A stretch of 48,077 nucleotides of DNA from NCBI GenBank assembly GCA_913777465.1, contig CAJYRQ010000014.1:1-48077 (forward strand). The letters run 5' to 3'. The notes under the pieces were generated by a model. The model had not been told where the DNA came from, ran no database searches, and saw nothing but the letters and a program-made list of their open reading frames with translations. The position numbers were made by a program, and so were the translations under genes. Each line of letters starts with the position of its first letter. Position 1 is the first letter of the stretch. This document shows positions 1-7,436 of the stretch, one piece after another. Source of the DNA: an uncultured Chryseobacterium sp. (GTDB lineage: Bacteria > Bacteroidota > Bacteroidia > Flavobacteriales > Weeksellaceae).

Positions 1-112
1 TTAGGGATAATATTATTTGGCTTATTTTGAGCGTAATTTTATTTAGCCTAATATCCAGTTTGATTTTTAGTACCTCTGATCGAGGGAATTTTGATAATTT
101 TTTCTTAAACTT

Positions 113-304
113 ATGTCAATTTACAATGTTGTCTTTCTTTATGCAGCATTGCTTTTGACACTTCATTACTTTATTATCAAGGTAATAGGAAAAATTATTC
201 TAGTGGAGAATTATACTAAATATATTATGTGTTTTTCTTTTTTTTCAATTTTCATATCCTTTTTATATCTTTTTCTTTTAGCTTCCTTTTTCAATCTGGA
301 ATAA
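113..304 (+). CDS. Small hydrophobic membrane ORF, unknown function
   Basis: A 63-residue ORF with two strongly hydrophobic stretches (about residues 5-28 and 38-60), so two membrane helices are likely. It matches no family I recognise. It is followed 25 nt downstream by a clear terminator, which supports transcription on this strand. A second hydrophobic reading frame (bases 3-155, another frame, open at the window edge) runs into it. The ORF may therefore be the 3' part of a longer, frameshifted membrane protein that begins outside the window. Whether it is a real free-standing gene is uncertain. Confidence 0.35.
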   Translation: MSIYNVVFLYAALLLTLHYFIIKVIGKIILVENYTKYIMCFSFFSIFISFLYLFLLASFFNLE

Positions 305-328
305 TGAGATTAATTTAATAACTAATTA

Positions 329-357
329 ACCGCAACTCCCCAGTTGCGGTTTTTTTT
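329..357 (+). terminator. Rho-independent terminator
   Basis: A perfect 10-bp stem (AACCGCAACT / AGTTGCGGTT) with a CCCC loop is followed by an eight-T run. It lies just after the small membrane ORF and is the natural end of that transcript. The relic coding sequence that follows starts inside its T-run. Confidence 0.85.
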
Positions 358-870
358 CAAAATTGTAACCGTAAAACCAGGATTTGAAGATGCTGTTCAG
401 TTCTTCCTGACAACGGGGAAAATCTGGAACGGTGGTGAAGTTCCTGTCATTGGTGATCCGATGTATATGAGTATTGTCGATGAAATGAGACAGCCGACAG
501 GCAAGCCGCAAGGTAAATATTGGATTACGAGAGTTCCTACTACGCTTACCATTCTTCAGGATAAATCTACAGGATTACCGATGGATAAACCATTGCCGAT
601 CTTCCCGGAAACCGATGTCGATAACTGTGAAAATCCTGCAGAGCTCGAATTTGAAACAAGTTTTGATCATCGAAATGTACACTTAAGCCGTTCTGAGAAA
701 ACGGAAAGTACTTTTGACTATTTTTTTATTAAATCAGATTATATAATATACATAATTGGTATAATTTCTTCAGAAGGCTTGATAAAGACCATGAAAAACA
801 CCTGAAAGTCAAGAATATTGGATATTATGGCAGAATTGTCAAATTATCCTCAATAAAATCAAATAAATAG
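358..870 (+). pseudogene. Headless, frameshifted gene relic
   Basis: From about 358 a protein-like frame reads without a sensible start. The only in-frame initiator candidate is a TTG at 344 inside the preceding terminator, and an in-frame stop lies at 323. The first ~115 codons look like genuine soluble protein (for example GDPMYMSIVDEMRQP and LPIFPETDVDN). Near 730-770 the sequence becomes AT-rich and the frame ends at 805. A different frame from about 769 to the TAG at 870 gives another protein-like segment (HEKHLKVKNIGYYGRIVKL). The simplest reading is a gene that lost its 5' end by a deletion joining it to the terminator and later took a frameshift. I do not recognise the family. Confidence 0.55.
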
Positions 871-911
871 TAGAAACCTTTTTTAAAAATGCTTTAATAA
901 AGAACATAAAA

Positions 912-937
912 AATCCCGAAATTATTATTTCGAGATT
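912..937 (-). terminator. Terminator of the beta-helix surface protein gene
   Basis: An 11-bp stem with one mismatch (AATCcCGAAAT / ATTTCGaGATT) lies 22 nt beyond the stop of the minus-strand surface protein gene. Read on the minus strand it is followed by a T-run. Confidence 0.75.
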
Positions 938-959
938 CTTATCTAATTTTAAACTAGAA

Positions 960-3068
960 TTATTCTTTTATTATTTTAACTGATTTTATTGTAATTCCAC
1001 TTGTGATCTTTACCAGATATACTCCTGAAGGCAGGGTTGATAAATTGCATTCTGCAGATGTAGCGTTTACTGTTTTGCTTACTACATTCTGCCCCATTAT
1101 CGTGAATACCTCCACTTTATTTATCAGACTATTATTTTTTATGTGCAGTACTGATTTTACCGGATTAGGATAAAAACTGAAGTTTAGGGTTGGATTCAAC
1201 TCATTAACTCCCAATGTAACAGTCGTAATTTCGTCAGCACCAATTGTAGGATTTGAAGCATTTCTTAGCTGGCAATCGATGTCGGTTGCTACAGTTGCAA
1301 TTGGAGTTCCAGCTGATTTTATTAACGGATTGCTGCCTGCATCCAAATGTAAATCTGTAGCAGAAACAAATACTGGTGCTACCTGCACGGAGTTTATGTC
1401 ACGGGATGTAGCGGTTCGCCATGCAGCTATAGTAGGATAACTTGTCCCGGCACTGTTTGCCAGGCTTCCTGAACGAAAACCACCTACCTGTACGCCACCG
1501 CTAAAGAAACTATTGTGATCTGAAATCAAATTATCAAAGGTCGTACTAGCTGTTCCAAAGGCATAGGTTTTAACTGCTCCTCCGCCTGTCGCGATCTGTG
1601 TCGTTGTCATAATATTATTCCTTATATCCACGGATGGATCAAGTCCTGATAATGCAATACCATAACTTGGATATTGGAGCGATTCGGCTCCACGGTTACC
1701 GGACAAAGAAATGGTATTATGATATAATTTAGTATTGGATGCAACAGCTCCCACTACAAATATACCTGCTACAACATAAGGATTTTTTGCTTGATTGCTG
1801 ATATTGCTAATCATATTATTCTGTATAATATTCGGATCGCCTGTATAGGATCCTGAAATTATAATCCCCGCTGCTGAAGTAGAACCGCTACTATATACAG
1901 AACGTGCACCGGTTATTATATTATTATTAATCATTGCTCCTGTTATACCTCCGCTGGTAATTTGTTGGGTATTGGCACTCACTGCTCCTGTAGCTAGTCC
2001 TGCAACATCTTGGGAGTCATAGTTTTCTACGTAAACTTTATTGTAACTTATAATAGGATTGGTATCGTTACGAAGGTAAACGCCAGTCTGCTTTATTTTA
2101 TCAAATCCTATGTCAGAAGAAAGATCATTTTGAGTAATTACAGTTCCTATATTAGGGCTATCCACATTTTTTCCGCTTGAACTAATCCCAATTCTTGCTC
2201 TTTTGATGGAGCAATTTTCAATTCTGTTTCCATTATTGTCAGTTCCTGAAGAATAGGCAGAATACATAGACTCATTTCCACTCAAGGCAATTCCGTAACA
2301 ACTTGAAGATCCTATAATATTTACATTTTTTATCGTATTGCTTTTTGCACCATTAATGTTTGATTTAAAATGGATTACCGCACTGTAGTCACTGGCACTG
2401 GTGAACGCTTGTATTGTTAACTCCCGGATTGCCGGATTACCTCCAACTGTGCAGCCATTTACCGTAGCTGCTGTTGTAGAACCGTTGATAGTAATATTAT
2501 CGGTGTCTAAAAATTTAAGTAAGGATCCTGATGTAGTTCCTGTTATTGTTCTGGGTACTCCTGAGGGCTTAATCAGCACGGCATGATTGCCGGCAATTTC
2601 TTTTAAAGTATGCTGGCCGGTTTCTGCAGTTAAATCGGAAATAATATTAATAGTCAAAGGCCCTGATATTCCATCAACCCTTTCATTAATAGCCTGAAAA
2701 ATTCCTGAATCGTTTGTTAATGAGGAATAATTGCCACCTGTGCCCACGGTGTAAGTGCCCGAAATCGGAGGCAACAGATCGGTAACTGTTACCGTTCCCG
2801 TATTTATACCATTGATGGTTGTTCCTACAGGATTAGATAAAGTTATGTTGAATGTTTCGTTATTATCCAGAATGGTATCAGGCAAAGTAGTCACGGTGAA
2901 AGATTTGGGCAACATGTCTCCGTCTGCCCATGACAAAGTTCCGGAAACCGCATTATAATCAGATCCTGCAATGGCAGTACCGTTACTGGTTGTATAATCT
3001 ACAGAGACCGTACCCGTAGAGCCGCCAACACGGTTCACGCTTATTTGCTGATTTCTATTTTCAAGCAT
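960..3068 (-). CDS. T9SS-exported beta-helix surface protein, C-terminal part of a frameshifted gene
   Basis: This 702-residue frame holds a Calx-beta-like domain at about residues 1-95 (GSTGTVSVDYTTSNGTAIAG, ADGDMLPKSFTV). A long Asn/Gly/Ser-rich region of about 140-610 follows, with periodic 'xxINNNIIxG'-type repeats typical of right-handed parallel beta-helix proteins. It ends in a type A T9SS sorting domain (FSFYPNPVKSVLHIKN ... GVYLVKI ... KIIKE). No signal peptide precedes the first ATG. The frame stays open and protein-like upstream of 3068 (RRPNIQILYDTPG...SLDYAAIN), so translation did not originally begin there. The signal peptide and N-terminal domain are in the adjacent frame at 3149-3802, making this one ancestral gene of about 945 codons. 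Expected role: cell-surface adhesin or polysaccharide-binding protein, exact ligand unknown. As the sequence stands, the C-terminal export signal is disconnected from the signal peptide. Confidence 0.8.
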   Translation of the reverse strand: MLENRNQQISVNRVGGSTGTVSVDYTTSNGTAIAGSDYNAVSGTLSWADGDMLPKSFTVTTLPDTILDNNETFNITLSNPVGTTINGINTGTVTVTDLLPPISGTYTVGTGGNYSSLTNDSGIFQAINERVDGISGPLTINIISDLTAETGQHTLKEIAGNHAVLIKPSGVPRTITGTTSGSLLKFLDTDNITINGSTTAATVNGCTVGGNPAIRELTIQAFTSASDYSAVIHFKSNINGAKSNTIKNVNIIGSSSCYGIALSGNESMYSAYSSGTDNNGNRIENCSIKRARIGISSSGKNVDSPNIGTVITQNDLSSDIGFDKIKQTGVYLRNDTNPIISYNKVYVENYDSQDVAGLATGAVSANTQQITSGGITGAMINNNIITGARSVYSSGSTSAAGIIISGSYTGDPNIIQNNMISNISNQAKNPYVVAGIFVVGAVASNTKLYHNTISLSGNRGAESLQYPSYGIALSGLDPSVDIRNNIMTTTQIATGGGAVKTYAFGTASTTFDNLISDHNSFFSGGVQVGGFRSGSLANSAGTSYPTIAAWRTATSRDINSVQVAPVFVSATDLHLDAGSNPLIKSAGTPIATVATDIDCQLRNASNPTIGADEITTVTLGVNELNPTLNFSFYPNPVKSVLHIKNNSLINKVEVFTIMGQNVVSKTVNATSAECNLSTLPSGVYLVKITSGITIKSVKIIKE

Positions 3069-3148
3069 GTTAATAGCAGCATAATCCAGAGATAGAGTGC
3101 CGGTAACACCTGGGGTATCATATAAGATCTGAATGTTTGGTCTTCTGT

Positions 3149-3802
3149 TTAAACTGTACCGTTACCAGGATAATAAAGCTGGAGATTACTTTGCCAGACC
3201 TGTGATTTGGCTGTAGCGTCATGCCATCTGAAATTTTTATCCGTAGTACCCTGGCCAAGACCATTTTCTATATAGGTGTCCACAAATGTATGCAGATTGT
3301 CTCCAGTATAGGTAAAAGGAGAAGAAAATTGCATAGTAGCCCACTTACCGGCAATGATGTTAGAGGCAGGAATTGTGCTGCCGGCATAGGTTGCACCATT
3401 TATGGTGCTTCCGTAGGAAGATGGTGTTAAACTACTATAAACACTGTTTTTGAGAGAAATGGATACAGGAACATTTACAGGGGTATAAGCTTCTTGGACG
3501 AAATAACGTACGCCTGTGATTTTTGAGCCCGTGGGAATATTCATCTCATTTTTTGTATAAACAGAAAGGGTACTGCTATATTTATAAAGTGCACCTATAG
3601 GTCTGTTATCAATCGATGTATAACTATTTCCCGAAGGAATTGTTAATTGAGCAACGATATTCGGGCTGCAAAATAAAAATGTAACAAGTGAATATAGAGA
3701 TAAATAAAAAGAATGCTTTTTTCTTTTTGTAGAATTGTATTGTTTTTCCACAGTTATTATTAGTTTATTATATGAATTAATTAATTTTTCAACTAGGTGC
3801 AA
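3149..3802 (-). CDS. N-terminal part of the frameshifted beta-helix surface protein
   Basis: A 217-residue frame with a Sec signal peptide (hydrophobic core about residues 32-45, ending ...NIVAQ). A beta-rich N-terminal domain follows (SYTSIDNRPIGALYKYSS, WHDATAKSQVWQSNL) and the frame stops abruptly after LYYPGNGTV. Without the frame break it would run into NRRPNIQILYDTPG, a junction typical of adhesin-type surface proteins before a Calx-beta domain. Restoring one base near the TTT at about 3150-3152 joins the frames. The first codon is uncertain: a GTG 16 codons in (giving VEKQYNSTKRKK before the hydrophobic core) would make a more normal-length signal peptide. It could be a true mutation or a sequencing or assembly error. 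Confidence 0.75.
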   Translation of the reverse strand: MHLVEKLINSYNKLIITVEKQYNSTKRKKHSFYLSLYSLVTFLFCSPNIVAQLTIPSGNSYTSIDNRPIGALYKYSSTLSVYTKNEMNIPTGSKITGVRYFVQEAYTPVNVPVSISLKNSVYSSLTPSSYGSTINGATYAGSTIPASNIIAGKWATMQFSSPFTYTGDNLHTFVDTYIENGLGQGTTDKNFRWHDATAKSQVWQSNLQLYYPGNGTV

Positions 3803-3936
3803 AAACTACATAAAATCTAACATATTATCAAACAGCATAAATTATTGTTTTGTAATTTTAATTTGATTAAAATCAATTGTATATAGTGATATTTATTGCA
3901 AATTATAATTAACAGGTTTATTATCATAAAGGCTTT

Positions 3937-4005
3937 AAACAGCCGGCCGGCGTATTAAAAGTACTTCTGAACTGAAGTGGACTTTCATACGCCGGCCGAC
4001 CTGTT
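3937..4005. repeat. Large GC-rich hairpin between surface-protein genes
   Basis: Two perfect 12-bp arms (CGGCCGGCGTAT at 3944-3955 and its complement at 3987-3998) are extended outward by AACAG/CTGTT with a small mismatch. Inward a further imperfect pairing (AAAGTACTTC against GAAGTGGACTTT) makes almost the whole 31-nt loop paired. It lies 22 nt past the stop of the minus-strand gene at 4027, so it can act as a terminator, but the T-run is weak. The run of CCGGCCGG contrasts sharply with its AT-rich surroundings, and it may be a repeated palindromic element. Confidence 0.7.
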
Positions 4006-4026
4006 ATTTGATTATAGCTTTGTAGC

Positions 4027-4569
4027 TTATTGCGGTGCCCAGAACGACCACCTTTCGCCATTAAAAACCGCCAGCCGCTTGGCTCCGGATTTATTCACAT
4101 AGACCATCATTCCGGGAGACGGGCTTGGGATATTGTTGACATCGGTGACGATGGGCAATACCATGGCCCGGTTGGCTGATTCCAACACCAAGGCTCCGCT
4201 GGCAGCGGAAGTCGTTGCACCGATGATTACTTTTTCGCTGGCTGTTTCTGCCGAAGTAGGCTGTGTTGCCATAATGGAAGTAATATTCCCGTTTTGACCG
4301 CTCAGATCAACCCATGCGGTGCTATTGTAATATCTTATTCTTGCCTGTGCGGCATTAACGGCATCCAATACAAGGGTTCCCTGCGTAGGCGAAGCAGGAA
4401 GGGTCCTGACATACGGCAGGATGATTCCTTTGTTGTTGGTATTTGCAAATTCTAAAAGCACACTGCTTTTGTTGGTGGCTGTACCGGTAGCATCTCCCAT
4501 AATAACCTGTGAAAATGCAGATGCTGAAAATCCGAGTAGAGCGGTTATAAAGATTTTTCCTGTTTTCAT
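4027..4569 (-). CDS. Small secreted protein, paired with the upstream DUF11 protein
   Basis: A 180-residue protein with a Sec signal peptide (MKTGKIFITALLGFSASAFSQ). The start was set at this ATG because the 26 longer codons upstream lie in the coding region of the preceding gene and would bury the signal peptide. The mature part has two copies of a short module. It begins with an Ile/Leu-Pro stretch (GIILPYVRTLP; MVLPIVTDV), runs through 'P.PGMMVYVN' or 'PTQGTLVLD', and ends in a 'YYNSTAWVDL' or 'FNGERWSFW' aromatic motif. The upstream gene ends in a related module and stops only 17 nt before this ATG, so the two are probably co-transcribed and may act on the same surface structure. Function unknown. 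Confidence 0.8.
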   Translation of the reverse strand: MKTGKIFITALLGFSASAFSQVIMGDATGTATNKSSVLLEFANTNNKGIILPYVRTLPASPTQGTLVLDAVNAAQARIRYYNSTAWVDLSGQNGNITSIMATQPTSAETASEKVIIGATTSAASGALVLESANRAMVLPIVTDVNNIPSPSPGMMVYVNKSGAKRLAVFNGERWSFWAPQ

Positions 4570-4586
4570 TTTTCTGAAGTTTTTAG

Positions 4587-7103
4587 TTAAGGGCAAGAAG
4601 GAACCGAGAAACACTTCCATGCGCCATCCGAATAGATTTTTAAACATTTTACCGTGGTGTCGAAGACCATCATTCCCTCCTGAGGATTTGTAATGTTCGT
4701 CAGGGCTGCAGTTGCAAGTCTTGTGACAACGAATCCCTGGGTATTGGATTCTATGGCCAGGTGTGCCGATTTACGGGTAAATGGCCAGTTGCCGTTTCCG
4801 GCATTAGAATTTTTCTGTAAGGTGATCCCAACGCGGGTATCGATTCCTGCAGCGGTATTAGTTACCGGATTATAGCATACCGACTGGGTGTTGGTATCGG
4901 TTGCCGTATTGTTAGCGGTATTGGGATCTGTGCTGTTGGCAGGAGAAGTTACACTTACGGTAGAGCTTAAATTTCCTGTATAAGTCACCGGAATATTTAC
5001 AGTAATGGTATAAGTTACCGTTCCGTTTAGAGGTAAATTCACGGTATCATTTACTGCACCGGTCTGTGTACCCGTTACGATAGTGGTTGCTCCACCTGCT
5101 CCCACGGCGGTATAGGTAATATTGGCGGCCGGAATCCCTGTAGGAAGCGGTACGGAAACCGTTGCCCCCTGTACCCCGAAAGGCCCGTTGTTCCCGACAA
5201 CTACGGTATAGGTTATGGAACTTCCCGGCGCATACGTGGTGGCACCGTCTGTTACGGTTGCGTAAAGATCTGCGCCGAAAGCAATCGGGGCAGTCACACA
5301 GTGGGCCCCGTCATTCGAGCTGCTGGCAGGAGAAGACGAAATCAGGGTCCGCTGACCATTGGTAAGGTTAAACTGGTAGAAGCCCCCGGTATTAAGGGAA
5401 CCGTAAACTTCCCCGGTTGAAGAAGCGAACATGGCTCCGAAAGGCAGCAGTGAATTGTTGGTACCGATAAATGATACTGTTGCCGGAGAAACGGAAAGGT
5501 TAATCGATAAAAGCCTTCCATCCGTATCTGAAGAAACGGAGTAAAGCCTTCCGTCAGCAATTCTGTATGCAAAATCCGAAATGTTTATAGCTTGCGAAAG
5601 CGTTAATGCCGTTGCACTCATTGTTGCGATATTCACACGGTATAATGTTGTACCTGAGCCTGACTGCTTCAGATAATAATTTCCGGTATTATCAAATTCC
5701 CCTGCGTTGAAAGTAACGCCGGTTGGTAGACCTGATACGGTACCCATCAGGGTAAAAGTTCCGGATGCATTAATTCTTACAATCGTATTGCTGTTATCCA
5801 CCGTTCCATACATAAGTCCATCCACCGGATTAATACCGATTGAATTGATATTGCCGGTATAAGATCCTACAGCAGGATAAGTAAAAGGATTTGATGTTGT
5901 GCCGATGTTATATACCGTATTGCTCTGGGAAATATACATGTTGGAATTACAACCGAATGAGGCTTCAGCCGTTGCGGTAACAGAGCAGACTGTTGACGAA
6001 TTTCCTAACCTGATTGTTACGGTCTTCTGGCCTGCCGCTCCTGTTCCGTTATAGGTAACCGGAATATCGACAAATGTAGTTCCTGCCGCTATGGTAACAT
6101 TCTGAGATGTAGTAGCAAAATCGGTACCGGATACATTGATGGTGTAAGTGCCCGGGCCATATACATTGGAAATCGGAATTCTTACTGTTCTGGTCGAGGC
6201 ATATCCTGTAGAAAATGTAGAATTGCCCTGGAATGCAGCACCGTTACAGGTAAAAGTAAAGGGTACATAATAAGGCACGGATGCAAGATCCAGGTTGGCA
6301 AAGCTGCTGCCGATATTGATCGTAGCAGCGGTAGTGGAAACCCCCGTAGCAATATTGATGCTGTTGATCTGAATGGTATTGGCTGTTCCGCCGTTAGTCC
6401 CGATGAGAGAAGCGGTATATACAAGACCGTTCAGATAAGCCATTCCCTGCATCGAAGCGGTCGTTGCAGCTGGACCTGTGATCTGAACAGCTTTGGTGGC
6501 AACCCCTGTAGCGATGGCAATCTTATAAAGATATCTCGCGGTATTTCCGGAGTTGTTCAGGAACATATAAATGTTGTTCTCATAATCGAAGAACGTATCT
6601 GTACTGAAGGTAGTTCCTGTATTCCAGTCGGTGTCACCTGCAGCGGCAGTAATCGGAACCGTTGCACCGGAAGGATAGATCGGGTAAAGGGTTTTGGTAT
6701 TGGACTGAAAGCCGTATACCCGTCCGAAATACGTGCCGGGTACGTTATTGGTTCCGATTCCTCCGATAGATACACCAGGCAATGTAGCGGCCGGCGTGAT
6801 GGCTGTACCATTTTTATAAAGTACACTGTTGGCAGCGGTATTGGAATGGATAAATACCAGCGTATTGGGATTTCCTCCCGGATTGTCGTACCCTACGGCA
6901 AGATTACTTAGGTCGGCCGGCGTAGTAACGGTAGGGGAAGCGAGCGGAGTAGGCAGTGAAACCGTTCCGCTGATTCCGGTGATATCATAAACTCTTCCGG
7001 TAGCGGCAAGAGATAAATACAGCCGGTCTGTCTGTTGTGCGTAAAATGCATGAGGCTTATAGAAGAAAGCAATAAGCAGCATTAGAACATTGAATTTTTT
7101 CAT
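4587..7103 (-). CDS. Large secreted protein with beta-propeller-like repeats and a DUF11 domain
   Basis: An 838-residue secreted protein. The start is the ATG of MKKFNVLMLLIAFFYKPHAF, which gives a signal peptide cut near YAQ. Domains in order: a propeller-like segment of about 25-280 (RLYLSLAATGRVYDITG, GRVYGFQSNTKTLYPI), a Calx-beta-like segment of about 285-385, and a second propeller-like segment of about 390-605 (LMYGTVDNSNTIVRINASG) that resembles DUF6923. A DUF11-type Ig-like domain of about 610-740 follows (VVVGNNGPFGVQGATVSVPL, NTANNTATDTNT). The last ~75 residues (EGMMVFDTTVKCLKIYSDGAW) match the module of the downstream small secreted protein and end in a Cys pair. There is no T9SS type A tail. 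Probably a cell-surface or released adhesin-like protein; ligand unknown. Confidence 0.8.
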   Translation of the reverse strand: MKKFNVLMLLIAFFYKPHAFYAQQTDRLYLSLAATGRVYDITGISGTVSLPTPLASPTVTTPADLSNLAVGYDNPGGNPNTLVFIHSNTAANSVLYKNGTAITPAATLPGVSIGGIGTNNVPGTYFGRVYGFQSNTKTLYPIYPSGATVPITAAAGDTDWNTGTTFSTDTFFDYENNIYMFLNNSGNTARYLYKIAIATGVATKAVQITGPAATTASMQGMAYLNGLVYTASLIGTNGGTANTIQINSINIATGVSTTAATINIGSSFANLDLASVPYYVPFTFTCNGAAFQGNSTFSTGYASTRTVRIPISNVYGPGTYTINVSGTDFATTSQNVTIAAGTTFVDIPVTYNGTGAAGQKTVTIRLGNSSTVCSVTATAEASFGCNSNMYISQSNTVYNIGTTSNPFTYPAVGSYTGNINSIGINPVDGLMYGTVDNSNTIVRINASGTFTLMGTVSGLPTGVTFNAGEFDNTGNYYLKQSGSGTTLYRVNIATMSATALTLSQAINISDFAYRIADGRLYSVSSDTDGRLLSINLSVSPATVSFIGTNNSLLPFGAMFASSTGEVYGSLNTGGFYQFNLTNGQRTLISSSPASSSNDGAHCVTAPIAFGADLYATVTDGATTYAPGSSITYTVVVGNNGPFGVQGATVSVPLPTGIPAANITYTAVGAGGATTIVTGTQTGAVNDTVNLPLNGTVTYTITVNIPVTYTGNLSSTVSVTSPANSTDPNTANNTATDTNTQSVCYNPVTNTAAGIDTRVGITLQKNSNAGNGNWPFTRKSAHLAIESNTQGFVVTRLATAALTNITNPQEGMMVFDTTVKCLKIYSDGAWKCFSVPSCP

Positions 7104-7120
7104 ATAAAAGATTTGGTGTG

Positions 7121-7128
7121 CAAATATA
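7121..7128 (-). promoter_or_regulatory. Probable -7 promoter element (TATATTTG)
   Basis: TATATTTG on the minus strand matches the Bacteroidota -7 consensus TAnnTTTG and lies 17 nt before the ATG of the DUF11 protein gene. No clear TTTG is found at the usual distance upstream. Confidence 0.5.
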
Positions 7129-7385
7129 TGAAAATTCACAACATCGTTGTATTGCTTAATTGTTAATTTATATCATATAAATGCTTGTTTAAATATATTT
7201 AATTTAAAAATATAACTCATTTTTTGCGATTTATTTAAATTTAGTTGTTTCATTGCTCAAGATGGGAAAAGGGATTTTTTAGATTTAGACTGTTTTTCCA
7301 TGAATAAACATGTAAGGAGACAGATTTGTTTTTAATATATCGTCCGGAAGGGATAGAAACTGAAAAAAATTATTCTAAACGGCAT
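7129..7385. other. AT-rich intergenic region without a recognised gene
   Basis: The gap between the DUF11 gene start and the suf terminator contains only short AT-rich sequence. I see no ORF with coding character, no tRNA-like fold and no long repeat. Confidence 0.6.
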
Positions 7386-7391
7386 AAAAAA

Positions 7392-7412
7392 GGCCGTTTT
7401 CGAAAAACGGCC
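7392..7412 (-). terminator. Terminator of the suf operon
   Basis: A strong stem (GGCCGTTTT / AAAACGGCC, tight loop) lies 25 nt past the sufD stop. On the minus strand it is followed by six T residues. It shows that the operon ends after sufD here. Confidence 0.9.
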
Positions 7413-7436
7413 ATGTGTATTATCAACTATATAGTA

